Below are positions 1 to 11,643 of a DNA stretch of 64,000 nt, in pieces. The notes under the pieces were generated by a model. The model was not told the origin of the DNA. It did not search any database and worked only from the letters and a program-made list of their open reading frames with translations. The position numbers and the translations under genes were made by a program. The stretch's first letter is position 1. Each line of letters opens with the position of its first letter. This DNA comes from Agrocybe praecox (lineage: Eukaryota; Basidiomycota; Agaricomycetes; Agaricales; Agrocybaceae): NCBI GenBank assembly GCA_964017145.1, contig OZ024851.1, positions 3,162,001 to 3,226,000 of the forward strand. The letters are read 5' to 3'.

Positions 1-1079
1 AAGAGTAGAGAAATTTCGAGCAGGGTAAAAGTAAAAAGAAGAAAAACAATGCAAGTCACGATTGATATACGGATAAACGTGCTATGCTGTGCAAGCACTG
101 CCTCGCGCTCACAGGTTCCCACAGTTTTGATTTTATATAAGCCGCCAGGCATCGTGCACCACTTCTGGCTGAAGTGATCCCAGTAAAGGTAAATGAAGAC
201 GTACCGAGAGTGCTTCAAAAAAATGACAACGTATATAAGTGTGAGCGTCATTCTTTGGCTTCAGAACACAAAACTACATGACTTGGTGTACTTAACCTGC
301 AGAATAGCTTGAAGCCACTCTGGAGTGCAAATATGATAAGATGGGAAGCTAAAACCGCCTTAAACGAGGACGAAACTATTTCGGAGAAAGAGTCTGAAAG
401 ATAGGTTTGAAACCACTGGTATCGAGTCTAAAGAGGGTGGCATGGGATTCCAATCCCACCCTTTGGCTCACCAATCCCACCCTTTAAGTATTTTCGGCAT
501 CTCAGCGGCAAAGAGTTTTGTTTCTAAATGCCGCGTTCGGCAATCGATGTGAAATTTTGATGAAATTCGCACAGAACTTATAGGTCTCAAAGAATGAAAA
601 CCAGCGCCGCACCGAGCCAAGTCAAACATGTTGAGAGAAGTGGATAAAAGTAATTTATTAGGAATAACAGATATATACATAGACTACAAAAGCATTGGGA
701 TGAACTAAAATGAAGTAAGGAGCACAACGGAACAAAGAAAAATGGCAGTGCGCCGTTCGTGAGGACGATGACAAACCTGGACATGCCAGCGCGTGTTAAG
801 CTCGTCCTAGTCCTTGTTCACTCTCTTCTACCTGCTCGCCATGCCTTGCCATATCGCCATAAATCAGTCCTTCATTGCCCTCCCATCCTGTCTCATAACA
901 CGCGTGAATTGCATCGTGATTATAGGTGAAGGCGGCTTAATGCGTTGGCACTCTATTTGCAGGCTGGAGTTGCGTTCGAAGGTGGCATAAACGTTGGCTT
1001 CATCGTCGTACTGCAACCTGGGTGGAAAGACGGACGAGAATTGCAGCCAGCGAGGTGGTGGTGGTTGCTAAAAAAGCTG
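1..1079. other. Gene-poor flank, no gene recognised
   Basis: Only short open frames of up to about 70 codons occur here and none resembles a known family or has a convincing splice structure. No repeat of the kinds seen further right was noticed. It is probably intergenic host DNA or old, decayed transposon sequence. Confidence 0.5.
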
Positions 1080-1450
1080 TGTGACGGGGGTCGAACACAG
1101 CATCACACGTTTAGACAGGCTTGGCTCAACGTGCCGGCTTAAGCTCCGACCCACGGCAACCAGGTCCAATCCCACCGATATGGCAATCTGGTCCTGAGGA
1201 ATCCCACAGAACTGTAAGGTACGCACCTTGCCTACGCCCGAAACCGACACCAACACGCCATCTCGACGCGCAGCCAACATTTCGGACCGAAGGCATTCCC
1301 CTTTTTAGTTTAACTTCCTTTCTGCCAGCGAAGGCACCCTTAAGGGTTCTCCGTCGCTTGTTTAATTTCTCTTGAAAAACTTCTTTTCGCCTAAATAAAC
1401 CTTTCCCATTTTGATTTGATTCTATATCTTGCCCCCTGAGTATCGTTACA
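1080..1450. mobile_element. Possible solo LTR
   Basis: This 371-bp block begins TGTGACG and ends CGTTACA, an imperfect inverted pair of the TG...CA type that ends LTRs. The clear Gypsy LTR at 28946 has the same style of ends (TGTTACG...CGTAACA). The flanking pentamers AGCTG and AGTAG match only partly, so the target duplication is not clean. There is an AATAAA-like stretch near position 1396. No internal retrotransposon region adjoins it. The call rests on the ends only and could be coincidence. Confidence 0.35.
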
Positions 1451-4149
1451 AGTAGAAACACATATATATACGTAGTCCTACTTGTTTGTACTCCCCAGCA
1501 AAAATATAGTATTTGTCTCACCCTCGTTATTGACTCACGCAATGTACGCTATGCTCTGATCACTATCCAAGCCACTCACAGCTCGTATCAATCCTTCCCG
1601 TTCCTTACTGGCAATACCCACATCACCAAGAGGTTTGGAATTGGTTTGGAACGCCGAGGTGATTTCGTCTCACCTCACCTCTTCACCCGAACTCATAACG
1701 GTTCACATCGTTTCAGAACATCCCACCTTGTTAGTATATACTCAATGAAATGCGCATCAGGCTATAATTATAACGCTTAGCACTGCTGGCGCTGATGTCG
1801 GATTTCCTTGTTCATCTCGTCCTTTCGTCGCACGGCATCTGAGATGTCTTCCACGTCGTATTAAACGTCTCCAACGTTCGCACGTTTACATCCCAGTCGA
1901 TCCAAGGACTCTGCAACCAACACCTCCAGGATTAGAGGCCTGAAGTGATATCATCTCACATTCTTCACACGAACTTAAACGACTCGCCATCAGCACAGGA
2001 ACTCATAAGAATGTCGACCAAATGATGCCAACGACCTTATGGCGACAACACCGAGCAGTCCAAAGAAATTCAGATCAATTACTCGTTGGTACGACGATGG
2101 TAAAATAGTTGAAGGGATCCCATCATCATTCCGATCGAGCGGTTTCAAGTTATGCATTGTACGGACCCAAGTGCGTATATAATCCACTGGCTTAAAAAAA
2201 ATATGAGATAAACATTCTCAGGACGCTTGAAACCTTCCAACAGTATCTCCCATATCGACCTATCTAGAGCTTTGAGAATCACCCTTTAATTGTCTCATAT
2301 CAATCCGACTACGAGTCATACGACAGAGGGGCTCATCGCGGGACTTCACCGGCTCGATATTTCAGAGGTACCTCATTTTCTCTTTTTATAATATACACCT
2401 CCTAAGCCTTGTGAGAAAATGTACTCAGATTTACTGTGTTGCGTCTCACCTTGTTTCAGATGTAAAACCAACTTCAATCTTATCACCTCCTCGTTTGACC
2501 TTTAATTACGGATTTCGGTATTTATGTTTCAGAACGAATGGCATACGTATGCTCGTCCTTTCTGGCGCAGGGTCCTAACAATCCTCCAGATACGCGTTTA
2601 CGCCATTTATTTTCGTGCTCGGAGAATACTCGGATTTATGGTGCTATGTTATTTCTTAACTACAACCCTTGCGGTCTGGGTGATGGTATCAAATCTGGAC
2701 AGTATAATATATATAAAATGGCTACAACCATCGAAAGAACCGAAAAAAAGACGGTACTGACTGTTTTATTTAGCTAACGTTTCTATCAGCGATACACATA
2801 TGGGCAGACCTTGCACACCAGTGTAATGCTTTCTCAGAATCTGATCGTATTCCTGCTCCCTCGACTATGCTTTGAAACACTCCTATGCGTTCTGGTCATC
2901 TACCGAGGGTAAATGAATGCTCTGTTTATGCGCCAAAATGGACACTACAGCATGGTTTTAATGAATACCATCCTCCGCGACTCGGTCGTATGTTTAAAAA
3001 AACGACCCATTATACCATTTCCGACCCTAATTAGGCCCCTATATATGCTTAATAATGTAGCTTCAGAAGTATTGTTGCTTTTCGAGATTTTTATAAATGA
3101 AAACGAAAGACTTAGAAGACTCAGAAAACAATCAGAAAAACTTGCAAACCAATCCATAAGAGGAAAACCTGAGAAGCTACGAAAGACGTTAATGCCGACT
3201 TTGATCGTTGAGCGCTAAGCTTCAATTCACCGTGCAGTTCCCCCTATGCAGTGGGGAGTGAGAGAGAAAATAAATAAAGATACAGGGTGAAGGGAAGGGA
3301 GGAGTGGGGAAGAGAACAGAGCAGAACAGAACAGGATTTCGAGGAGGAAAGAGAAGGAGAGAAGAGACTTGTAGGAGAGAAGGGATATAATATAGTTGGA
3401 AAGATATCTGACCTTGCGGGGAATATTTCAAGAATCGAGTCTCGAGAACGTCATGCACTGTGGCTGCTGAGTGAGTAAGGGGTAGAGTCACATAGAGAGG
3501 AATGTCAAGAGTATGCACAAGAGCTAGCGCTAGCTCGAATCGGAGAAGCTGACAGAGGAAACGAGGATGAACGACTCGGAGCCGAGACGAGACGAATTCT
3601 GACCAATGAATGAACACATAAACGAACGAATGGCCCAAGTGGTAATGCTTACACAGTATGGTACACAGTTCCATATACAGTTCCGGTAGGTAGATTAGCC
3701 ACTACAGAGGTATACCATGCATGCACGCATGCTCTCAGTGATTGTAATGTGTGTCGTGGTCGGTTTCATCTTTCGGAAGGAATTTACAAAAAAAAAAAAA
3801 AACTCTGAACAAACCCAAGCGACGAATGGAGAAACAGAGATTGATGTTGAACGTTACGTTGAACTCCCGACTCCCGAAATACGCAAACAAAAACTGAAGC
3901 AAGAAACACAAGCGTTTCTCATCCTGACTATTGACATCCGTGATTATAGATTGGGAACTACCATTTTCACGCAAATAGAACGACAACAACAAAGATAGAA
4001 CAAAGATAGAATTAGAATATAATAACTTATTGCTATGAAATGAAACGATTCGACCTATTCTAGTCTATCACCTTCCTTTTCCCCTCGCCCTCGCCCCAAC
4101 CATAAAATACAACGTCCGCGTTAGACTTAAACCATCAAACATTAAACGT
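1451..4149. other. Long stretch without a recognised gene
   Basis: The open frames are short and none gives a recognisable protein. The stretch 3290-3460 is very rich in purines, there is a poly-A run near 3787-3801, and a short perfect palindrome built on GAGCTAGCGCTAGCTC lies near 3520. Nothing points to an RNA gene. I see no function. Confidence 0.5.
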
Positions 4150-4799
4150 TTAAACATCCACCCCCAACGCAACAACCCCCAACGCACCCTCCAAATCACG
4201 CACCAAGTCCCTCCCTTCCTCAACACCCACACTAAGCCGTACCAACCCCTCCCCAATGCCCAGAAGCTCCCGTTCAGCAGCGGGGATCGAGCCATGCGTC
4301 ATCCGCGCTAGGTGTTCAGCTAGAGACTCTACCCCGCCGAGGGATTCGGCAAGGGAGAAGAGGGGGAGGGAGGTAAGGAGTGTTTCGGAGGATGTGAGGT
4401 GGGTGGGAGTGGATGGGGTCGAGGTGAAATTTGATGAAGAGGAGGACGACGACGACGGTACGCAAACACCAACGCATTCTCCCCATGTGCCTTCAAAATT
4501 TCAAAGCTTCATCCTAATGCAAATTCTTCGCGCCCCTCTGCCTCGGATCCGATGTGGATCGCGCGTGTTCCGAAACCAAAGCCAAAGGCATCGTCGGTGT
4601 GTGTTTTGTGCACGCCGTTGGTGGTGGTGCTGCCGTTGGTGGTGCTGCTGCCTTTGACGCCGTTGGTGGTGACACCGTTGGGAGAAGGGGAAAAGACGAC
4701 ATTGGGGGTGGAAGAGGCAGAGCCGCCGTTCGCGATGGTGGTGGGTACGTTCACGCTAGGAGCCGTTTCAATTTTTCTGATTTCGCAGTGACAAGACAA
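4150..4799 (-). pseudogene. Cystathionine gamma-lyase relic with the middle deleted
   Basis: Cystathionine gamma-lyase is the PLP enzyme that cleaves cystathionine to cysteine in transsulfuration, and normally has about 400 residues. Two ends of such a gene are visible on the minus strand. The N-terminal piece (4799-4510) has a Ser/Thr/Asn-rich leader and then GFGTRAIHIGSEA, matching the family's N-terminal GF-TRAIH-G motif, and runs into a stop after about ten unrelated residues. The C-terminal piece (about 4375-4150) reads LAESLGGVESLAEHLARMTH, followed by the family's VRLSVG(V/I)E segment, and ends at a natural-looking stop (4152-4150). The PLP-binding lysine domain, roughly 300 residues, is absent because only about 140 bp separate the two pieces. 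The gene cannot encode an active enzyme. An assembly collapse is the main alternative to a genuine deletion. Confidence 0.7.
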
Positions 4800-6419
4800 G
4801 GGGGAAGGAAAGAAAGCTTAAAGCCAAAGCTCATCGTTCGACGTCTGGGATGGAAGAACGCAGGGAACGAAGGGATAGAAGGACATTGATCAGAAAAATT
4901 TGACCCCACCGATCGTCCCATGTTCGTCGCTTATATATCGCCACAGGTGGGTGGTGTATATGGTGTAATGTATTATAGACCTGAGGGTCTAACTTGAGGT
5001 GGGCTATGGCGAGCAGACTGGAAGAGGAAGGAAAATGTGATTGCTTTCATTAGCATCAATATGAAGAAATGCGAGGGAAGGAAAGAAAACAGAGCAGGAC
5101 AGAAATGGATAATGCCGACGAGCCAAACGCCCCAAAGCTAGGGTATCTACCGTCAACAACGTACTCAGCGATTTCCATCCAAACTAGAAAGCGTGTCGAG
5201 CAGACGCGCACGACGGCAGTACATAGCAGTCGAAAACGATGTACAGGAGGATACCTGCGGTAGTGGCGGTGCAAAATTCAAACATTTGATTACATATTCG
5301 AATACCGTGACTCGGCATGAAAATTAGAGTTCCGACAGATTTGATGCCCATCTTTACTCGTCGTGCATGGTGAGCGCAGCGCTGAGCGCTGAGCCCCTAC
5401 TGCGCACTTGGCATTGAGGCCCATGTCCCCGACTCTCCGCCTCAACATCAAGCATGTGCGCTATTTTTGATTTTTCAAACTTGACGCTGATACTCACTAT
5501 TTGACCGCACTAAACACCGTAAGATACGGTATTCAATCAGAAAATCTCGTTTAGTTTGGTAGTAAACATCCCCATGAGGGGGACATGATTTAGGTCTGAT
5601 GGCACGATGCCCTATGGATCGCTACCTTCGTTAGTCTTTCCGGCGATACTTATCAGCTACTAACCTGGCGCTGCTGTATAACAATTAATTAAGGCGATCC
5701 TAGTCACATCAAGTGTTTCATCCCATGTATTCAAAGAATTCCACAGGATATAAAAGCAGTCATGAGTCCTCTGTTTCTAATGCGCCTCCCTCCCCAATTG
5801 ACAACTGGTCACCTATATTTATACTCTACTTCATGACTGAAGCAAACAAGGCGCTAACTTCCGTAGCCCAAGAGCTTCAAAATATACAATATGTTAGAGG
5901 TATAGCATAACGAATCTATCCGTTATCAACTATTTGTGTCGCTGATCTCTCGTCTATGACTTTGGCTCAGTGCTCATAACTACACTTGTCGTATATGATC
6001 ACTGTGCGTTTTAACTTTTAAAATTATTTTTTACTCAGTGTCAGTGGGCTTGAATATACTTATTGAATTGCGATCTTAGTGATTAATCTTGGACGTGAGG
6101 TACGATTCGCTATGTAAATTGCGGATGGCTCTCTTACATATCGACCGTTTGAAGGTCGAATTTATATGGGTATGGTTATTCAATATACAGGTTATCCAGA
6201 CATTTCATTCATTGTGTAAAGCGGAGAACCAACTGGTCACTGACAAAGGTTCTGTACATAACTGTACGACGAAGTGCTCTCGCTGATTGTTTCACGTAAT
6301 TGACTCAGGTACCCATGTTACAGTGTATCGTATACAACGGTAAAAAGAAGCACTACAGTGTAGCGTATCAAACGGGTTCACAGAATTCTTTTAATCTTTC
6401 TATTGTGGGTATATAGTGG
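4800..6419. other. No gene recognised
   Basis: There are only short open frames without family resemblance. The first 80 bp may hold the promoter of the cystathionine gamma-lyase relic. No repeats shared with the rest of the window were noticed until the tandem array that begins near 6420. Confidence 0.5.
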
Positions 6420-6985
6420 TATTAGGTAGGCTAGGGGGTAGGGTATTGTGGTTGGACGCGTGGTCTGGGTGGAATGGGGGCAGTGGCGTAGGGTGTAGGA
6501 ACGGTACCGCAGGGTGTAGTAGGATGGGGGGATGTATATTTGGGGGTTGGTATTTGTACCAGTCGCGGTAGCTTGAGAATTGACGCGGAATAGCGCGGTT
6601 TGCCAAAACACGCGGAAATGGTATGCACCATACAAATGCGACACGGGCAAGGTATTGTGATTGGGAGCGTAGGGGGGCGCGATAGGGACGATGCTGTAGG
6701 GGATAGGATAGGGGGATGTATTGGCAGCGATCACGGTAGGGTGAGAATTGACGCGGAATGACGCAGTTTGCTGAAACACGCGGAAATGGTATACACCATG
6801 CAAAAGCGACACGGGCAGGGTATTGTGATTGGGAGCGTAGGGGGCGCAATAGGGACGATGCTGTAGGGGATAAGATAGGGGGATGTATTAGCAGCGATCA
6901 CGGCAGCCTGAGAATTGACGCGGAATGGCGCGATTTGCCGAAACACACGGAAACGGTATACTACACAAAAGGGACGCGGGCAGAG
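6420..6985. repeat. Tandem repeat, about 168-bp unit, three copies
   Basis: The anchor GAGAATTGACGCGGAAT recurs at 6575, 6743 and 6910, giving periods of 168 and 167 bp. Each unit contains an ACACGCGGAAA-like or closely related segment, a GACACGGGCA segment and a G-rich tract with GGGGGATGTATT. The units have diverged by a few percent. The overlapping Tyr/Pro/Ser-rich open frames on the minus strand are by-products of the repeat. The GACGCG core is the same one that fills the KDZ element to the right, so this array may belong to its left end or be a separate satellite next to it. Confidence 0.85.
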
Positions 6986-7612
6986 GAAATATACCAGCCT
7001 GGATAAGTAAAGTAGAATAGATCATGCGTTTCTTTTGTATTGAAATTTGTATTGATTTGAATGCTATCGCGTCTATACTGTAGGTTAAATAAATAGCTAT
7101 CTTTGAATTCCACCGCGTCTTTAGTGGTGTTGCCACTAGTGATACCAAACTAAATTCTCACACTTGAATTATGCTATGAATTTACCGTGTCTTTTGTAGG
7201 ATTGCTTCCAATGCCATACCCGAACGTATTCTTTCTTTACTGTACCCCAACTGAATTGCCACCGTTGAATTGTACGCGTCTTGAGTGATATCGCGTGAAT
7301 GCTACCGTAAGTAAATTCCAACCCTTAAATGTATCACGTTTTTAATTGTATTGCTATACTTCAACTGAATCCCACCCTTGATGTGCGCGTCTTTGGTAAT
7401 ATCGCGTTTATATTGTAAACTACGGATCGAGTGGCAAAGTAGGAATTTAGGTAAGTACATTAGATGCGACATCACTCAAGACGCGAGGATACGAAAGACT
7501 CGGAAACGAGAATGGAAGGTGGGAATTTAGTTGAGGTACAGTATAAACACAATATCGCTCAAGAATACAATGGTTGGATTTTAGATGAGGGTGAAGTAAA
7601 GACGCGAGATCA

Positions 7613-8040
7613 TACAAGACGCGAATACCATACCGGGAGTAGTGAGTGAGCCTGATGATACGGGGGAAGAGTAGCGTTTGAAAAGGTGGGTGGGGAGTAT
7701 CTGGAGTATTGGGATCTGCCCAGGCCTTGGATGAAGTTTTGATTCGCGGTGACGAGCAACTCTGGACGAAACCTGGAACGGGTGTTTAGTGGAGATACAA
7801 TATAAACGCTATCGCTCGAGAATACAATGGTGGGAATTTAGATGCAGGGAAGTAAAGACGCGAGATCATACAAGACGCGGACAGCATACCGGGGGTAGTG
7901 GGTGAGCCCGATGATACGGGGGAAGTAGCGCTTGAAAAGGTGGGCGAGGGGTACCTGGAGTGTTGGGATCTGCCCAGGCTTTGGATGAAGTTTTGATTCC
8001 AGGTGACGAGCGACTCTGGACGAAACCTGGAGTTGTTTCT
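7613..8040. repeat. Tandem pair with 256-bp period inside the array
   Basis: The segment that begins TACAAGACGCG at 7613 is repeated at 7869 with about 85-90 percent identity over some 175 bp. Both copies include the stretch GGGATCTGCCCAGGC and the DNA around GACGAAACCTGGA. The second copy is the one that recurs inverted at the right end of the element, so the duplication concerns the left end, unless a matching pair lies beyond the Gypsy insertion on the right. Confidence 0.8.
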
Positions 8041-8274
8041 GGATCCATTGATGTAGATATCCTGTAGTGATATCGCGTGTATGTTGTACCTCAACCGAAT
8101 TCCCACCGTTGAATTGACGCGTCTTGGGTGATATCGCGTTAACGCTATACCCGAACTGGATCGGGACCTTTAGATTTAAGACGCGTAAAATCCATGTCCA
8201 AACTAAAATCTGACGTGAAATATCCGCGTCTTTGGTGATATTGCGTTTATATCGTGCCCAACTAAATTCTCACC
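7902..8274 (+). repeat. Left inverted repeat of the KDZ element
   Basis: This 373-bp block is the reverse complement of 58387-58759. Aligned by eye, the two differ at only one position, a CpG in one copy (ACGCGAT) versus TpG in the other. It contains two GACGCG/CGCGTC motif units. It is the outer of the paired blocks visible in the window. The right copy is cut at its distal end by a Gypsy LTR, so the true transposon tip cannot be placed on that side. Confidence 0.85.
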
Positions 8275-8888
8275 TTCCGCGTCCTTTGTGTTAATTGCTA
8301 ATGCTACTGCAACTGAATTGCCGCCCTTGAATTGTACTGGTCTTATAGTAGGATTGCTGCCAATGCTATGCCCCAACTAAATTGCTACCCTTCAGGATAT
8401 CTGCTTCACCAACCACGTTTATATTGTAAATAGTACAGCTCTTGAGTGATACTCTACCCCAATCAAATTCCAAGCATTGAATTCTTCGTGTCTTGAATGA
8501 TATCGCGTTAACTCTATACAGCAGCAAAATTTCGAGCCTTTTATATTACGCGTCTTTAGCGATTTCGCGTTTATATTGTACCACAACTAAATTACTATCA
8601 TATCGGTTCGATGTCTTACCCCAACCCCATTTCTACCGTTGAAATATGCGCGTCTTGCATAGTGTCGCGTCCATACTTATGAAAAATGTACGTGCCTCCG
8701 CTGAGTTCCCAATCTATAAATATAAGATCTAAACTTTGATACAATACACAAAAATAAAGTTAACCCGGGTCCTTTGGCTTTATTATGACGACACGTGTTA
8801 GTTCGGTTTTTTTATAACTGGCGCGTTTCTTTCTTCCTTTTCACTCTTCCGCCCCGCTTTTTGAACTCTTTTCTCATCAACTTCAACA

Positions 8889-11365
8889 ATGCCTGCTGGT
8901 GGTGCTCCCTTTACCGACCCCGCTGACTATCTGCGTGCCATCGAGGATTGCGAGACAGTCATTTCCCGGGCATTGTTTGCTCCTAATGCTGACATGGTGG
9001 ATGTTTTGAAATCCCATCAAGGACCTTTGGTGAGTACCAACTTCATTAACAATTTTTTTTGCTGAATGTAATCTATTTTTAGGGAAATATTATGGCAACC
9101 CAAAGGACAAACGCGCTTCCGGCCGATTCCTTAAACCCGCCATCTTTTTTGTGGCAGTTCATTACGGATTTTTCCTCCGCGTTCACGGCGGGTCAGGCGA
9201 ACGAGGCTTTTCGCCAAAGGCAGGCTAAGGCCTATCGCCAGTTCCGACATCAACTCGACGCGGTCGCGCCTGTTCCAACACGCGTACCCACACCCACGCA
9301 AGACGCGACTATTTTGAATCGCGCAATGTCACGAATGAGCGTTGGCCCAGCGCCTGATCCTTCGCGTGTTGGCCATCCAAACCCACCGGAGCCCAGTTGG
9401 AATGCTTTGCCCTCGGACGATGAAGATTACGTGCCCCCAACGGACAAGAAGAGAAAACACGAGGAGATTCAAGAGCAAAAACCCCCCAAGAAGACGCGTT
9501 CGCGTCGACCAGTGGACGCGGGCAAGAAGAGAATTCGCACCGACCCGCCGACCTTGTCTTGCGACCCAAAGAGGCAATACCCCAGGCCCTGCCGGCAATG
9601 CACAGCGAAGAAATCGGATTGCGAAGTTCGGATGCCGCACAACGTTCCTTCAACCACAAAGCCCGCGAGTAATCCAACGTGCGTGCGTTGCAAAATCCAC
9701 AAACAGCGGTGTTCTTGGGACGAGCCTTCACTCGCGTCTGCTTGGAAAGTCCAACCCGATAATGACGAAATAACTGCAGCGCGCCGAAAAAGGGAAGGCA
9801 AGTCACCACTACCCCCGAAGCCACAAGCAGCGTCCGCGTCCGAGAACTCGACTTCCAAAGACCCGGCCGCGTCATCTGTTTTGCCCCCCGCGTCCGAACA
9901 TCCAACACCCACAGTTGATTCCGGGTCAAGAGTACCCTCCGCGTCGACATCCATCGCTCCTCGCGCGTCATCGACATCCATGCCCCCTCCTCCTACGCGT
10001 CCTCTTCAACTCTCGGTTTTGATGCCTCCTCGTCGACAGCAGGGAAAGGAGCCCGAAAGCCGCGAGGAACCGACTCGCAAAAAAGCCAAGCACGGTAAGA
10101 TCGTACAGAGCGCTAAATGGGTTAACAGTGATGTGGAGGACTCACCTACACCTTTAGAAAATGTACCCTCCACGACCGCGCCCTCCACTACCCCCGACAA
10201 CGTTGAAGAGCCTACCGCGTCCGCTGTCGACCTAAATTCACAGACGCGATTTGGCAATGACGCGTTCCGCGTCATTGACCAGACGCCGGCGCTTTTGGAG
10301 CGCATTAAGAAAATGGAACAAGCGGCCGAGTTGGTGAATGCCAACTTTCACAAGATGTATGCCCAAGTCCTGGGACAGGAGGCCATCAATCTGGAGTTGA
10401 CTAGGCGTGTCTCCAATCTCGAACTGCTAGTTGCGATGGACCTCAAAGAAGCGAAGGAACGCGTGACATCGTTGGAGGAACGGATGGAAGAAGTGGAACA
10501 TCATCTCGCGCGACAGGACGACAACGCCCACAAGTTGTACAAGCGCGCCACCAGACATCGCCAGCGGATGGATGACGAGGATGTCCGTCGCCAGGGTGAG
10601 GAGGACGTGTGCAACCAGAAGTTCCGCTGGTTGCACGACGCGGTCAATACTATCGCGAAACGTCTTGGTCCAGTCGAGCAATCGCGTCTTCCAAATGACG
10701 CGGTTGAACATGCACCGACGACCGTTCGACCTCCAACACCCGACGTCAATATGGGGGATGAAAGCATCGTCGGTGGTCCCCGCGTCGAGGAAGACGTCAA
10801 CATGGGCGATGTTGGCGTCGCTGTCATTAATATCACCTCCACGTCTGATACTGCCTTGGAGTCGGTAGTGACTGAAGGCGCGCGTCCGCGTCTCATGATT
10901 ACTCCTCCCACCCCTCATTTAAACACGCCGGGTCCTGCTTCCTCTGCTCCCTCTTCTACTCTCACCCTTGACTTGCCCAAAGGAATTGAGAGTGAGAGCT
11001 CTCCACCTGCAGCCGCGCCTCCTTTCCTTCATGCACCTTCATCAATCCACCCCCTCCAAACAAACGCGGACCAATACACCTACCCGCCAGTGCCATACGG
11101 GCCATTAAACGAATCCGGCGTCCTTGCGACTACTTCCCCATCCGCGTCTGCTCTACCCGCGTCTTTGCCACCCGCGTCTGCTGCCACCGCGTCTGTATTA
11201 CCCGCGTCTCTTCCTATCGTGCCCACGTCAACGCGACCTCACGCGCCATCGAACCCTCCTGCAGCCCCAAAACCTGTGCGTAGGTCCTCGCGTGTTCGGA
11301 CTGGGGCTGGCCGCGCAAGTCCCTCCCCAATCGAGGAAAGGGTGGATTTTGAGGGGTCACCTTAG
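8889..11365 (+). CDS. Zn-cluster-like DNA-binding protein of the KDZ element
   Basis: Two exons are evident: 8889-9029, an intron at 9030-9082 (GTGAGT...TTTTTAG, phase 0), and 9083-11365, giving about 804 residues. Near residue 215 the sequence CRQCTAKKSDC is followed about 20 residues later by CVRCKIHKQRC. This is a CX2CX6C pair in duplicate, as in fungal binuclear zinc clusters, and basic residues lie just before it. A coiled-coil stretch follows at roughly residues 450-570 (heptads of Leu/Ile/Met with many Glu, Lys and Arg). The rest is Pro/Ser/Thr/Ala-rich, ending in a basic PVRRSSRVRTGAGR tail. The start was chosen because the upstream exon begins with an ATG and joins in frame. A role as the element's own DNA-binding or regulatory factor is inference. 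Near 11143-11209 five CGCGTCT motifs recur at exactly 15-bp spacing inside the coding sequence. Confidence 0.8.
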
Positions 11366-11643
11366 CTGTCGGCTTGGGGGGTTTTTTTTTTGAAACATTT
11401 TTGCCACGTATATTTTGTTTTTACACTAGTTCTGGTATACAACTAGTGTAATTTTTTTTTGCCGTGTTAAAGCGTCTTGTATACCACCAATTGAACTTTT
11501 TTGAAGTTCTATATCCATGAGTGAAAAAGTCCAGCAAGATCAATTAAGGCATCGCAATACGCGATATGAGAAGACGCGACCAACATCAACAGGCAGTAAA
11601 ATTTGTTGACAAATGTGTTAGGATAAAACGAAAGAACCTATTT

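Larger units (their letters stand above)
7020..8700. repeat. Sub-terminal repeat array, left end of the KDZ element
   Basis: A loosely conserved 70-110-bp motif is reiterated here. It consists of CGCGTCTTKRGTGATATCGCGTT, an AT-rich spacer with a TATA(C/T)TGTA-like core, then CCCAACTAAATTCYCACC and a GAATT before the next CGCGTC. Good copies start near 7285, 7383, 8118, 8226, 8487 and 8545, and others run in the opposite direction (for example 7535-7625). Degenerate sub-terminal arrays like this are the usual binding platform of large DNA-transposon transposases. Part of the array (7902-8274) recurs inverted next to the right-hand genes of the same element. No coding potential is credible here. 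Confidence 0.75.

Noticed and set aside
3222..3674. 150-codon minus-strand frame
   Set aside because: It owes its length to a purine-rich stretch on the plus strand and has no family resemblance.
4256..4889. Plus-strand open frames rich in Val, Gly and Arg
   Set aside because: They are the antisense of the cystathionine gamma-lyase relic, whose minus-strand frame matches a known family at both ends.
6378..7006. Overlapping open frames up to 149 codons on both strands
   Set aside because: They arise from the 168-bp tandem repeat, repeat the same Pro/Tyr/Ser-rich phrases and have no coding character.
7786..8106. A 106-codon protein shared with 58555-59013
   Set aside because: The similarity is DNA-level inverted repeat. 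The frame includes repeat motifs and continues into an LTR on the right, so it is not a conserved gene.
6420..8700. CRISPR-like array
   Set aside because: Units are long, imperfect and without unique spacers, and this is a eukaryotic genome.
9309..10918. Minus-strand frames of up to 222 codons opposite the Zn-cluster gene
   Set aside because: They are antisense to a long spliced gene with recognisable cysteine motifs, and none has family resemblance.
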